Translations under genes and position numbers: made by a program
The notes under the pieces: generated by a model
Databases searched by the model: none
What the model saw: the letters and a program-made list of their open reading frames with translations, nothing else
What the model was told of the DNA's origin: nothing
NCBI RefSeq assembly: GCF_900604955.1
Contig: NZ_UWPE01000002.1
Span: 62,001-126,000, forward strand
DNA length: 64,000 bases
Direction of reading: 5' to 3'
Origin: Neoactinobaculum massilliense
Lineage (GTDB): Bacteria > Actinomycetota > Actinomycetes > Actinomycetales > Actinomycetaceae
Shown here: piece after piece, positions 41,759 through 51,348 of the stretch
How positions within the stretch are numbered: position 1 is the first letter of the stretch
How the letters are laid out: the number at the start of each line of letters is the position of its first letter

Positions 41759-44185
41759 GTGGCCACAAACATCCATCCAAGTCCTGAATCCGTCATTCAA
41801 GGTGATACATGGCGCATCTCTATACTGACGGACCGACTCATTCGAATTGAATGGAATCCGACAGGAGCATTCGTTGATTCACCAACACAAGTCGTCGTCA
41901 ACCGGTCCTTTCCTAAACCTCGTTTTAGCCTCATAGACCGTCCTGACGGGCTCCAGCTCGATACCGCATTTGTAAGCCTCTTCTATAACAAAAAGCCATT
42001 TACACCGGCTGGTTTGCGCTACGCCCTCAAAAAGGGAAGTAGCCGTCCCTATGGCTCGACGTGGACCTATGGTGAACAGCCCACACTGAATCGAGCCTCA
42101 GGCAACCTCGGAGGTACAGCACGAACACTCGATGGGGCAGATGGAGCGGTTGATCTCGAACCTGGACTCCTCGCCCGGAACGGAATATTTGTAATTGATG
42201 ATTCAAAATCACTCCTAGTGGACCCCGACGGATGGGTCACCCCGCGGGCTACGAGCAGCAAGGACCTTTATCTATTCGGCTACGGAGATGACTATCAGCA
42301 AGAACTCCGCGACTACTTCATGCTTACCGGCTCCTCGCCAATTATCCCCAGGTATGCACTTGGGAACTGGTGGTCCCGTTTTTGGCCATATACGGCCGAC
42401 GAGTACCTCAACCTCATGGATAGTTTCTCTCACCGTGGCATTCCGCTATCAGTAAGTGTCGTAGACATTGACTGGCATCTCACTGACATAGACCCCTCAA
42501 TCGGTACAGGGTGGACAGGCTACACGTGGAATCGCACTTTATTCCCAGACCCAGGAGCATTTCTGTCGGCCCTCCACGATCGTCATCTGAAGGTGAGCCT
42601 CAATGTCCACCCAGCGGCTGGCATACGCAGACATGAAGAGCAGTATCCAGAAGTCGCTCAAGCACTAGGTGTCGACCCAGAAAGCGGCGTTCCGATTGAA
42701 TTTGATGTTACCTCTCGCTCCTTCATGCATGCATACTTTGATCTCGTTCATCATCCACTCGAAGATGAAGGCGTGGACTTTTGGTGGATAGATTGGCAGC
42801 AGGGCAACACTTCAAAGGTACCCGGTCTCGATCCTCTCTGGATGCTCAATCATCTGCACACCTATGACGCACACAAACGGCACGGGAGCGACGCGATCAT
42901 CTTCTCCCGGTATGCCGGTCTTGGATCACACCGCTTCCCACTGGGCTTCTCTGGCGACTCGGTTGTCTCATGGAAGTCACTAGCATTTCAGCCTTACTTC
43001 ACGGCTACGGCCGCGAACGTCGGATACTACTGGTGGAGCCACGATATTGGTGGCCACATGCTGGGCACGTCCGATCCTGAACTCGAGACACGTTGGGTGC
43101 AGTTCGGTGTATTCTCACCAATCAATCGACTTTATTCCTCCCGGTCTGAGTTCTTCAACAAGGAACCTTGGCATTACGACGAACCACACGCCTCAGTTCA
43201 GGCAGCCTTCCTAAGGCTTCGTCATGCGCTGATTCCAATGCTCTATACGGCTATGTGGAACAGTCATCTTCACGGTAAGGGCCCCGTGCGCCCTATTTAT
43301 CACGATTATTCCGGTCGAAACGAAGCCTACGAGTTCGAGAACACGTACTTCTTTGGAGATCTCTTCGCAGCCCCGATTACTAGCCCGGTGGACAAGACCA
43401 CCCGGCTCGCCACCTCAGGCGTATGGCTACCGCCAGGGCGCTGGACGGATGTCTTCACTGGGACCTCCTACCTTGGTAACAGCGAATTGACGCTTCATCG
43501 TTCCCTGGATAGCATTCCCGTCCTCGCCCGTTCGGGGAGCATCATTCCCCTCGCATCCCGGCAGGCTCTTGACGATCAGCCCAGCCACATGATTCTGGCG
43601 GTGACAGAAGGATCTGGAACCGGTGAACTCATTGAACTTGATGCCAGCGGCACTCCGTACCGAATCAAGTTCTTCCTTAACTGGATCGGCTGCTCTCTAT
43701 CTCTCACATCCCGTACCAGATATCTTGGCGCCGCAACGGACGCCGATTTCTCCCGGATCGCACAGGTTTCGATAGAACTCGTAGGTATACGGGCCAATTC
43801 GACAACGTCGATACGAGGTGCATACAAGCCTAGTGGAGATCCTTCCTATCATTCGCCCTGGCAGCAGGTCACGCTCGGTACCGTCGACTTGACCTCCCTT
43901 AATGTTCATCTTGATCATCTCCCGAGCGATCCTAACCGCGCAGCTGACCGCGTGTTTCATCTGCTCGACCAAGCAAACGTTAAGTTCGAAGCGAAAGATC
44001 GAGCTTGGAATATCTTGAAGCCACTGCTAACTGCGAGACCGGCAGATGAAGAAAGGAACTCACGAAGTTCAATTAACGCAAATCAGCACAGCAACTCTTC
44101 ATCACTATTGGCAGTTCAATCCCTTGCAACGCTGGGTCTCCCTACCGGACTAGTCGCTGCAATCGCGGAGGAGCTTGCCGGCTAA
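41759..44185 (+). CDS. Glycoside hydrolase family 31, atypical (possible alpha-N-acetylgalactosaminidase subgroup)
   Basis: An 808-residue GH31 enzyme without a signal peptide. The N-terminal beta-sandwich is followed by the barrel (RYALGNWWSRFWPYTADEYLNL, VVDIDWHLTDI, GWTGYTWNRTLFPDP). The nucleophile strand reads FWWIDWQQG with Asp345; the canonical GH31 motif is DxNE. The acid/base candidate is Asp400 in GFSGDSVVSW, 55 residues on. WWSHDIGGHM and the FGVFSPINRLYSSR segment follow. The C-terminal region beyond residue 700 is unusual and Ser/Asn-rich. From memory, WIDWQQ occurs in GH31 subgroup 18, which contains alpha-N-acetylgalactosaminidases; alpha-glucosidase is the alternative. GTG 41759 is set by AAGGGA upstream. 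Fourth gene of the LacI-controlled operon. Confidence 0.8.
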   Translation: MATNIHPSPESVIQGDTWRISILTDRLIRIEWNPTGAFVDSPTQVVVNRSFPKPRFSLIDRPDGLQLDTAFVSLFYNKKPFTPAGLRYALKKGSSRPYGSTWTYGEQPTLNRASGNLGGTARTLDGADGAVDLEPGLLARNGIFVIDDSKSLLVDPDGWVTPRATSSKDLYLFGYGDDYQQELRDYFMLTGSSPIIPRYALGNWWSRFWPYTADEYLNLMDSFSHRGIPLSVSVVDIDWHLTDIDPSIGTGWTGYTWNRTLFPDPGAFLSALHDRHLKVSLNVHPAAGIRRHEEQYPEVAQALGVDPESGVPIEFDVTSRSFMHAYFDLVHHPLEDEGVDFWWIDWQQGNTSKVPGLDPLWMLNHLHTYDAHKRHGSDAIIFSRYAGLGSHRFPLGFSGDSVVSWKSLAFQPYFTATAANVGYYWWSHDIGGHMLGTSDPELETRWVQFGVFSPINRLYSSRSEFFNKEPWHYDEPHASVQAAFLRLRHALIPMLYTAMWNSHLHGKGPVRPIYHDYSGRNEAYEFENTYFFGDLFAAPITSPVDKTTRLATSGVWLPPGRWTDVFTGTSYLGNSELTLHRSLDSIPVLARSGSIIPLASRQALDDQPSHMILAVTEGSGTGELIELDASGTPYRIKFFLNWIGCSLSLTSRTRYLGAATDADFSRIAQVSIELVGIRANSTTSIRGAYKPSGDPSYHSPWQQVTLGTVDLTSLNVHLDHLPSDPNRAADRVFHLLDQANVKFEAKDRAWNILKPLLTARPADEERNSRSSINANQHSNSSSLLAVQSLATLGLPTGLVAAIAEELAG

Positions 44186-44383
44186 CGCATCTTCTAGATG
44201 GCCATTGCTTCCTCCTGTGTGCATGTTTACTCCAAAGCCGCCGGAAATCTTCCAATGGAGGTCGGGGGCGCGATGGGGCGACGCACCACCAACCGCCATC
44301 GCCCCACAACCGCCCCAATTGCAACGAATTGCGAGATTGCCCGCAGTTGTCGCCCTCGGCCACGGCGGGCATATCATGAAACG
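44186..44383 (+). other. Short spacer at the right edge of the low-GC island
   Basis: About 200 bases between the GH31 stop and the SNF2 helicase start. The composition returns to high GC here. The helicase frame is open through this stretch (from 44198), but no ribosome site supports an earlier start, and the translation is Arg/Ala-rich non-family sequence. No insertion-sequence end was recognised. Confidence 0.45.
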
Positions 44384-47300
44384 ATGGCCAGCAGGATTGA
44401 ACAGCAGATACGGCGGCTCTCGCCGGAGGAATTGACGTACCTATTTGGGGAGCAAACACTGGAGCGAGGCCGCACGTTGGCTCGCACCGGCCACGTGGGC
44501 AAAGTGGAGGAGGATGAGGGCACTCTCCGCTCCTCGGTGATGGGCACCGGCACCACCTATACCCAGCACCTCACCAAGATTGATCCGCTCACCGGCTACT
44601 GCTCCTGCCCTGTGCACTTCTCCTGCAAGCACATCGCGGCCGTACTCGTGTCCCTCGGCGCAGGCGCGCAGCAGTCCGCCTGGCGCACCATTCTGGAAAC
44701 GATCGCCCCGCGTGACGACGCCACGGATGCCGAAAACCTCGGCCTCCTACTGGATCGTGGCGGCTCTTCTTTCGTATTCAAGCCTCTTCATGAGGTGGCC
44801 GGGCGTCCGGCAGGTCGCAAGGAGGATCGCCGGCACCGCCACACCCGCTCCGCCCATCACCGTGACCGCGGCTGGACGCCGCACGGCATTGGCTGGCAGG
44901 ACATCATGCACTCCTCCCGCAATCGCCTGGCCACGCGCTTCTACCCGGCTCAGTTGGAGGCCATGCGCTCCTTCTACCAGGCCACCGCGCACGTGGAGGG
45001 CTTCCAAACGGTTCAGGCGATCGACGTCGAAACGGCCGGGCCGTCCCTCTACACGGAATTGAATCGTCTGGCCGGGGCGGGTGTGCGCCTGTTCTTCGAT
45101 GACCCGTCCACGCCACTGGTTCTCTCCCGCCTGCCGTGGGATATCCAGGCGAATATTCGTATTCAGCGCTCCGGTGATCTGGCCGTGCTGTTTGTGCCGG
45201 AAGCCCCCAACGGTTCGCGCGCCGAGGCACTCCCCGGCACCGATCCGCTGCTCGCCGTCGGCCTGCTCCCGGACGGCACGGATCTCAACGCATTCGGGGT
45301 GGACGGAACCACCCTGCCCGCAACGGAACCGTCCGCCACGGAGGCGAGTGGGTTCGGGCGCGGCGGCGTCGTCGAATCGCATCAGGCTAAAGCGTTCGTG
45401 CTGGGGCGCGTCAACGCGTCCGTACCGGCAGAAGTGATCCGCATGGCCGGCGCCCACGATTCCTTCGAGGTGCCCGCCGCCGAACAGCTTGAGTTCGAGG
45501 CCTCATTCCTCCCCGCGCTGGGCGGGGCCGTGAAGGTGGACAGCTCGGACCGCACATTCACGCCGCATAGGGTGGGCCCGGCGCGCCTCCACCTCTCCGT
45601 CACGCGCGAGGGGGACGGACTCACGCTCACGTGGCGCGAGGCGCGGGAAATGGAAGGCCAGGAGAAGCCGATTCTCACGCCGTTGCTGGCTGTTTCTCAC
45701 GTGTCCGACGACGTCGCTGCCGCCCGGCACGCCTGGAAGCGCGCGCGAATGGGGGTGCCACTTTCGTTTGCAATTCCCACCGGGCTGGATTTGAGCCTCT
45801 ATGGCAAGCTGCGCACGGAGTTTCTGCCGGCGCTGGAGAAGGCCGGGATCGGGGTGGATTTCGCGGCGGACGCGGATATCGACGTGCTCACGGCGGCACC
45901 CGTCATCACCACGATTGCCACGGATAATCATGACTGGCTGGACCTTGAGGTTGTGGTGGAGGTGGAGGGGCGCCAGATCGCGCTCTCGGACCTCTACCGC
46001 GCGCTGATGGAGGGAAAGGATTTTGTCACCGTCGGCGAGGTGGCCGTACATCTCGGGCCTCAATTCGACAAGCTGCGCCAGCTCCTCAAGGATGCGGCAG
46101 CACTGGGCGAGGTGAAGGCGGATTCAATTTCCGTGCCCACGCTTCGCGCCCACGCGCTGGAGCTGGAGAATCTGCAGGCGTCGGCGGAGCTCCGGGCGAA
46201 GCTGCACGAACTCGATTCGCTGGGCGAGGAGCTGGCCGAACCGGAGCACTTTGACGGAAAACTGCGCCCCTACCAGGTGACAGGTTATTCGTGGCTCACC
46301 CACCTGGCACGCGCCCAGTTCGGCGGACTGCTGGCGGATGATATGGGCCTGGGCAAAACGGTTCAGCTGCTCGCCATGATTCAGCACCTCAAGGAGGCGG
46401 ATCAGCTGGATGCGCCGGTGCTCATCGTGGCACCCACATCCGTGATTTCCACGTGGAAGAGCGAGGCGGAGCGGTTCACGCCGAAACTGCGCGTGGCCAC
46501 CATTTCCGGCACCTCCAAGAAGCGGAACCGGTCCATCTCCAACCTGGCCGAGCGTACGGACATCATTGTCACCTCTTACACGCTGGTACGCCTGGACGCA
46601 CGCGAGTACCGCACGGTGAAGTGGGGCGGCATTGTGGCCGACGAGGCGCAGAACATTAAGAACCCGTCCACCGTGGGCTATCGGGCTATTTCTGAACTGG
46701 AGCGGCCATGGACTTTCGCCGTAACCGGTACCCCGGTGGAGAATTCGCTCGACGATTTGGCGGCGCTGCTCTATTTGACGTCGCCGGGGCTGCTGCCCAC
46801 GCACGCCGGGTTCGCGGAGAAGTTCCGCAACCCGATCGAACGCTCCGGGGATAAGAGCGCCGCCGATCTGCTCACGCGCCTCATCCACCCGTTCATGATG
46901 CGCCGCCGCAAGAGCGAAGTGGCCCGCGAGCTGCCGGAGAAGATGGAATCCGTGGTGTCCATCGAGCTTGCACCGCAGCATGCCCGCCGCTACCGCGAGC
47001 AGTTGGAGCGGGAGCGGCAGGAAGTGCTGGGTCTGCTGGACAATGTCAGCAAGAATCGGATTTCCATTCTTGCTTCGCTCACGCGGTTGCGGCGTCTGGC
47101 CATCGATCCGGCTCTCATTACCACCGACGACGAGCGGGCCGCGCTCACCGTGGACGTTCCATCAGCAGAAAAAACCGATTTTTTGGTGGATTCGCTGGAG
47201 CAGCTGCTGCCCGCCGGCCACCAGGTGCTGGTGTTCAGTCAGTTCACCACGTATCTGCACCGGATCGAGGTGGAATTGCATCGGCGCGGCATCGGGTTCG

Positions 47301-47659
47301 CGTATCTGGACGGTTCCACACGGGATCGCGACCATCAAATCGCCCAATTCAAGTCCGGCGACAAGCCCGTGTTCCTTATTTCCCTCAAGGCAGGCGGTGT
47401 GGGCCTCACGCTCACCGAAGCGGACTACGTGTACATCATGGATCCGTGGTGGAACCCGGCTGCCGAAGAGCAGGCCATTGACCGTGCGCACCGCATCGGC
47501 CAGGACAAGCCGGTAAACGTGTACCGGCTCGTGTCCGAGGGCACCATCGAGGAGAAGGTCATCAAGTTGCAGGAGAAGAAGCGCGCGCTGGCCGGCATCG
47601 TCGACGCCGGTGCGGGCGTCCCGATTACGGGCGCGGACCTGCGCGATCTGTTCAAGTAA
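44384..47659 (+). CDS. SWIM zinc-finger SNF2-family DNA helicase
   Basis: A 1,091-residue protein. The SWIM zinc finger is formed by Cys73, Cys75, Cys81 and His83 (GYCSCPVHFSCKHI). A long middle region (about 100-610) precedes the SNF2 ATPase, with GLGKT near residues 655-660, VADEAQN (Walker B, near 750), TGTPVENSLDDLAALL, and the helicase-C lobe with VLVFSQFTTYLHRIE, LKAGGVGLTLTEADYVYIMDPWWNPAAEEQAIDRAHRIGQ. The enzyme translocates on DNA and remodels protein-DNA complexes; the bacterial SWIM-SNF2 type is implicated in repair or chromosome handling. ATG 44384 is chosen because the family begins near MASRIEQQIRRLS; no strong ribosome site is seen. A strong terminator follows. Confidence 0.92.
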   Translation: MASRIEQQIRRLSPEELTYLFGEQTLERGRTLARTGHVGKVEEDEGTLRSSVMGTGTTYTQHLTKIDPLTGYCSCPVHFSCKHIAAVLVSLGAGAQQSAWRTILETIAPRDDATDAENLGLLLDRGGSSFVFKPLHEVAGRPAGRKEDRRHRHTRSAHHRDRGWTPHGIGWQDIMHSSRNRLATRFYPAQLEAMRSFYQATAHVEGFQTVQAIDVETAGPSLYTELNRLAGAGVRLFFDDPSTPLVLSRLPWDIQANIRIQRSGDLAVLFVPEAPNGSRAEALPGTDPLLAVGLLPDGTDLNAFGVDGTTLPATEPSATEASGFGRGGVVESHQAKAFVLGRVNASVPAEVIRMAGAHDSFEVPAAEQLEFEASFLPALGGAVKVDSSDRTFTPHRVGPARLHLSVTREGDGLTLTWREAREMEGQEKPILTPLLAVSHVSDDVAAARHAWKRARMGVPLSFAIPTGLDLSLYGKLRTEFLPALEKAGIGVDFAADADIDVLTAAPVITTIATDNHDWLDLEVVVEVEGRQIALSDLYRALMEGKDFVTVGEVAVHLGPQFDKLRQLLKDAAALGEVKADSISVPTLRAHALELENLQASAELRAKLHELDSLGEELAEPEHFDGKLRPYQVTGYSWLTHLARAQFGGLLADDMGLGKTVQLLAMIQHLKEADQLDAPVLIVAPTSVISTWKSEAERFTPKLRVATISGTSKKRNRSISNLAERTDIIVTSYTLVRLDAREYRTVKWGGIVADEAQNIKNPSTVGYRAISELERPWTFAVTGTPVENSLDDLAALLYLTSPGLLPTHAGFAEKFRNPIERSGDKSAADLLTRLIHPFMMRRRKSEVARELPEKMESVVSIELAPQHARRYREQLERERQEVLGLLDNVSKNRISILASLTRLRRLAIDPALITTDDERAALTVDVPSAEKTDFLVDSLEQLLPAGHQVLVFSQFTTYLHRIEVELHRRGIGFAYLDGSTRDRDHQIAQFKSGDKPVFLISLKAGGVGLTLTEADYVYIMDPWWNPAAEEQAIDRAHRIGQDKPVNVYRLVSEGTIEEKVIKLQEKKRALAGIVDAGAGVPITGADLRDLFK

Positions 47660-47673
47660 AGCGCCAGGCATGG

Positions 47674-47707
47674 AGGAGGGGCCAGTTCATTCGAACTGGC
47701 CCCTCCT
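47674..47707. terminator. Very stable hairpin after the SNF2 helicase gene
   Basis: A perfect 15-base-pair stem (AGGAGGGGCCAGTTC / GAACTGGCCCCTCCT) with an ATTC loop begins 15 bases after the stop. The T-run is poor. It separates the helicase from the convergent nrdE. Confidence 0.8.
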
Positions 47708-47859
47708 ACTTACCTACTACCCGTGCACCGAGCTCTTCGGGCGGCAATACGGCGGCGTCGTACCCACTTCGTGCGCGGGCAGGGCGCTGAGCTACGGCGT
47801 CGTCGAAACATACTGCGCAGAGCGCCGGTTCCTAAATCCCGCACGCATCGCGAACACCC

Positions 47860-50082
47860 CTACAGCATGCAGGAGACGCAGCCCTCCACCTCGGTACCCT
47901 CAAGCGCCTGCTGGCGGATACGCATGTAATAGAGGCTCTTGATGCCCTTGCGCCACGCGTAAATGTAATTCCGGTTGACGTCACGCGTGGTGACCGAATC
48001 CGGGTAGAACAGCGTGAGCGAGAGGCCCTGATCCACGTGCTGCGTGGCCACCGCATAGGTGTCGATGATGGCACGCGGGCCGATCTCGTAGGCGTCCTGG
48101 AAGTACTCCAGATTGTCGTTCGTCATGTAGGGCGCCGGATAGTACACGCGGCCCAGCTTGCCCTCCTTGCGAATTTCGATCTTAGAGACGATCGGGTGGA
48201 TGGAGGAGGTGGAGTTGTTGATGTAGGAAATCGACCCCGTGGGCGGCACGGCCTGCAGGTTCTGGTTGTACATGCCGAACTCTGCCACGTCAGCCGCGAG
48301 CTGCTTCCAGTCCTCCTGCGTGGGAATGTGGTGCTTCGCGAACAACTGGGCCACCCGCTCCGTTTGCGGCTTCCACTCCCGCTCAATGTACTTGGTGAAG
48401 TACTCGCCGCTCGCGTACTTGGAATCCTCGAAGCCGGCGAACTTCACGCCGCGTTCCTTCGCCAATTCCATGGACGCATCTATGGCGTGGTAGGCCACGG
48501 TGTAGAAGTAGATATTGGTGAAATCCAGCGCTTCCTCGGAGCCGTAGTAAATGTGCTCGCGGCCGAGGAACCCGTGCAGGTTCATTTCGCCCAGGCCCAC
48601 CGCATGGCTCATGTCATTGCCGCGTTCAATCGACGGCACCGAGGAAATATGGGTCTGATCCGAAACGGAGGTGAGCGCGCGAATCGCCGTATTAACCGTG
48701 TAGCCAAGCGAAGGAGAATCCATCGTCTTGGCGATATTTAGCGAGCCCAGGTTGCAGGAAATGTCCTTGCCCACGTGCTTGTAGCTGAGGTCCGCGTTGT
48801 AGGTGGAGGCCTCGGACACCTGGAGGATCTCCGAGCACAGGTTGGACATCGAAATGCGACCCTTAATCGGGTTTGCACGGTTCACGGTGTCCTCGAAAAG
48901 AATGTACGGATAGCCGGATTCGAACTGAATTTCGGCAAGAGTCTGGAAGAAGTGGCGCGCATCCAGCCAGGACTTGCGGATATTCGGATTATCCACCATC
49001 TCCTGGTACTTCTCGGTCACGGAAATCTCCGTGAACGGCACACCGTATACCCGCTCCACATCGTAGGGGGAGAACAGCGCCATCTTTTCCTTGCGCTTAG
49101 CCAGTTCGAAGGTGATATCCGGAATCACCACACCAAGCGACAGCGTTTTAATACGAATCTTCTCATCCGCATTTTCGCGCTTGGTATCCAGGAACCGCAT
49201 GATGTCCGGGTGGTGCGCATTGAGGTACACCGCGCCGGCACCCTGGCGTGCACCCAGCTGGTTCGCATAGCTGAAGGAATCCTCCAGCAGCTTCATCACC
49301 GGGTTCACGCCGGACGACTGGTTTTCGATGCGCTTAATGGGTGCGCCCTGCTCGCGCAGGTTCGTGAGGTTAAGTGCCACGCCACCGCCACGCTTGGACA
49401 GCTGCAGGGCGGAATTAATGCCACGCGCGATGGACTCCATGTTGTCCTCAATGCGAATGAGGAAGCAGGACACCAGTTCACCACGTGCCTTCTTACCCGC
49501 ATTGAGGAACGTGGGCGTTGCCGGCTGGAAGCGGCCGGTAATGGTCTCCTCCATGAGATCCGTGGCCAGCTGCTCATCACCATTACCGAGCGCCAGGGCC
49601 ACCATGCACACGCGATCTTCAAAGCGCTCGAGATACCTGGTGCCATCAAACGACTTCAGCGTGTAGGAGGTGTAGTACTTAAACGCGCCCAGGAACGTGG
49701 AAAAGCGGAAATGATGCGCGTAGGCACGCTGGTACAAGCTCTTAATAAATTCGGGGCTGTACTTTTCCAGCACCTCACCCTCGTAATAACCCTTCTCCAC
49801 CAGGGTGTGCAGCTTTTCCTCCAGCGAGTCAAAGCGCACCGTATTCGGGATGACATGCTGCAGGAAGTATTGGCGCACGGCCTGCTTGTCCGCGTCGAAC
49901 TGGATCTTGCCATCGGCGTCGTACAAATTCAGCTGCGCGTTAAGCGAGTGGTAGTCGAGGTCCGGGTTGAGGGCCGCCGTTTCCTCCGCCGGGACGGACG
50001 ACGTCGTGTTCTCCGGGTTCAGCGCCGCACCGTTTAATGCTTCGGTAGTGTTTTCCAAAACTCCTCCAAGCCTTTCTGGCAC
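47860..50082 (-). CDS. nrdE: Class Ib ribonucleotide reductase alpha subunit
   Basis: A 740-residue NrdE. Active-site features include the first redox Cys in [17 protein letters not shown], the MNLHGFLG and [14 protein letters not shown] segments, and the C-terminal CVSC pair before the final Met-Leu that passes electrons from NrdH. It reduces ribonucleoside diphosphates. The annotated GTG start overlaps nrdI by 49 bases; a TTG at 50056-50058 has GGAGGAG just before it but spacing is only two bases, so the true start is uncertain by eight codons. Downstream of nrdH and nrdI in one operon, with NrdR-like boxes upstream of nrdH. The N-terminal 40 residues ([17 protein letters not shown]) are variable in the family. 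Confidence 0.95.
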   Translation of the reverse strand: MPERLGGVLENTTEALNGAALNPENTTSSVPAEETAALNPDLDYHSLNAQLNLYDADGKIQFDADKQAVRQYFLQHVIPNTVRFDSLEEKLHTLVEKGYYEGEVLEKYSPEFIKSLYQRAYAHHFRFSTFLGAFKYYTSYTLKSFDGTRYLERFEDRVCMVALALGNGDEQLATDLMEETITGRFQPATPTFLNAGKKARGELVSCFLIRIEDNMESIARGINSALQLSKRGGGVALNLTNLREQGAPIKRIENQSSGVNPVMKLLEDSFSYANQLGARQGAGAVYLNAHHPDIMRFLDTKRENADEKIRIKTLSLGVVIPDITFELAKRKEKMALFSPYDVERVYGVPFTEISVTEKYQEMVDNPNIRKSWLDARHFFQTLAEIQFESGYPYILFEDTVNRANPIKGRISMSNLCSEILQVSEASTYNADLSYKHVGKDISCNLGSLNIAKTMDSPSLGYTVNTAIRALTSVSDQTHISSVPSIERGNDMSHAVGLGEMNLHGFLGREHIYYGSEEALDFTNIYFYTVAYHAIDASMELAKERGVKFAGFEDSKYASGEYFTKYIEREWKPQTERVAQLFAKHHIPTQEDWKQLAADVAEFGMYNQNLQAVPPTGSISYINNSTSSIHPIVSKIEIRKEGKLGRVYYPAPYMTNDNLEYFQDAYEIGPRAIIDTYAVATQHVDQGLSLTLFYPDSVTTRDVNRNYIYAWRKGIKSLYYMRIRQQALEGTEVEGCVSCML

Positions 50083-50444
50083 GCCTCCACGTCCGCCGGG
50101 AGGCCCAGTAGTTCAAACCGATAGAGCACGGGCACGTGGCATTTTGCCGCCACCACGTCACCCGCAAGGCCGTATGCCTGCCCAAAATTCGTGTTGCCGC
50201 CCGCAATGACGCCACGGATGAGTGAGCGGTTGTGGGGATCGTTGAGGAAATGGATGACAGGCCGCGGCACCGCACCCGCCGGATGTCCACCGCCGTACGT
50301 GGGCACCACCAGCACGTAGTCCTCGTTTACCGTGAGAGGGCCATCCGCCTTATGAATAGGAATACGCTGCGCGGGGAACCCGAGTTTCTCCACGAACCGC
50401 TTCGTGTTGCCGGTTTGCGAGGAGAAATAGACGATGTGGACCAC
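50034..50444 (-). CDS. nrdI: NrdI flavodoxin-like protein for class Ib RNR activation
   Basis: A 136-residue Nrd[18 protein letters not shown] holds the FMN phosphate-binding loop, and [11 protein letters not shown] with the following strand forms the flavin-side loop. NrdI makes the oxidant that assembles the Mn(III)2-tyrosyl radical in NrdF. GTG 50444 is preferred: it has AGG seven bases upstream and the family starts near this Val, while the longer TTG-initiated frame overlaps nrdH. It lies between nrdH and nrdE. Confidence 0.9.
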   Translation of the reverse strand: MVHIVYFSSQTGNTKRFVEKLGFPAQRIPIHKADGPLTVNEDYVLVVPTYGGGHPAGAVPRPVIHFLNDPHNRSLIRGVIAGGNTNFGQAYGLAGDVVAAKCHVPVLYRFELLGLPADVEACQKGLEEFWKTLPKH

Positions 50445-50451
50445 GGCGCGC

Positions 50452-50727
50452 CTACGCAAGCACGCTGGCTGGTTCTTCGGCCTGAGTGGACTCCTCGGCT
50501 ACAGCCTTGATGAGTGCCTTGAGTTCATCCGGACGATACCCGGACCAGCTACGACCGTTCGCCACCACCACGGGAGCCTGCTTGAAGCCCATCGCTTTGA
50601 CGGCCGCGAGCGCCTCAGCATCCTGGGTCATGTCCACTTCCGCATACGCAACGCCAGCCTTCTTGAGCGAACGCTTCGTAGCATTGCACTGCACACATGC
50701 GGGCTTCGTGTAAACGGTGACCTTCAT
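50452..50727 (-). CDS. nrdH: NrdH glutaredoxin-like electron donor
   Basis: A 91-residue thioredoxin-fold protein with the CVQC redox motif at 11-14, the conserved [12 protein letters not shown] helix and QAPVVV before the cis-Pro loop, and [12 protein letters not shown] near the C-terminus. It reduces NrdE and is itself reduced by thioredoxin reductase. AGGAGAG precedes the ATG. First gene of nrdHIE; two NrdR-type boxes are found 94-141 bases upstream of its start. Confidence 0.95.
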   Translation of the reverse strand: MKVTVYTKPACVQCNATKRSLKKAGVAYAEVDMTQDAEALAAVKAMGFKQAPVVVANGRSWSGYRPDELKALIKAVAEESTQAEEPASVLA

Positions 50728-50820
50728 TTCTCTCCTCTGTGGACATCAGCTTCCGCTGAGACTGGCCTACTGGCCGCCCGAGCGAGGATACCGCAGATCA
50801 CCGCCCAGGGACGTAGATCC

Positions 50821-50868
50821 ACACTACATGTTGTGGTTACGTGGTAAAAGGATCCCAACATTTTGTGG
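50821..50868 (-). promoter_or_regulatory. nrdR-box: Pair of NrdR-like boxes upstream of nrdHIE
   Basis: Box 1, ACACTACATGTTGTGG (50821-50836), matches the NrdR consensus ACACTATATATTGTGT at most positions; box 2, TCCCAACATTTTGTGG (50853-50868), is weaker. The repeats are exactly 32 bases apart, three helical turns, as is usual for NrdR. They lie about 95-140 bases upstream of nrdH. NrdR represses RNR genes when dATP is high. Confidence 0.75.
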
Positions 50869-51153
50869 TGGACAAGTTTGTCACACGCCCCGTTTTTCGC
50901 GCCCTGGTGCGGTTTCATTCTTCCTTTCGACGACGCCGTGGCGTGCCCACTTGCATCATCGCTTTCGTAGTGGGTGGGAGGGCGTTAGGCGTAAGAAAGG
51001 ATCGAATGCTGCCTGCCGCTGGGCCGGATCCGCGCAACAGGAAGCGCCACCTACCCTTCCCTATTCTCCTCTACCCATACGGGAAACAGCTCCGGCCCAC
51101 CCTTTGGGACGAGCGTGGCGGTTTCTCCCCTCCTCGCACGAAAAACAACCTAC
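50869..51153. other. Gap upstream of nrdH before the palindrome array
   Basis: Moderate-GC sequence without a supported gene. Open frames on the plus strand (for example 50841-51308) have no ribosome site and atypical composition. Nothing else recognised. Confidence 0.4.
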
Positions 51154-51239
51154 AAACAATATTGTTTTGGCGGAATAGCAACGAAAACTACGGATTTCAA
51201 ACAACTAGTTGTTTGCACATTGTTTGCAACAATATTGTT
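51154..51239. promoter_or_regulatory. Array of three AT-rich palindromes with AACAA/TTGTT arms
   Basis: AAACAATATTGTTT (51154-51167), the 18-base perfect palindrome CAAACAACTAGTTGTTTG (51198-51215) and AACAATATTGTT (51228-51239) are centred 46 and 27 bases apart in a short, markedly AT-rich stretch between the sdaA 3' end and the nrdH upstream region. All share AACAA/TTGTT half-sites. They look like operator sites for one dimeric regulator, though no gene start lies close by; the nearest is nrdH, more than 400 bases downstream on the minus strand. Confidence 0.55.
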
Positions 51240-51348
51240 TGCTTCCGTCTCTATAGCCACGACAGTTACCTCGCCACACACCAAGCAACCACTACTGTGC
51301 GCAGGTGAACGACGTCGTGCAGAGCGGCTATAGGTTACGGCTCCGTGC

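Noticed and set aside
48775-50037. A 420-codon open frame antisense to nrdE
   Set aside because: Shadow of nrdE; low-quality composition (His/Val/Arg) and no start signal.
50841-51308. A 155-codon frame between nrdH and sdaA
   Set aside because: Runs through the NrdR boxes and the AT-rich palindromes, and codon use is unlike genes here.
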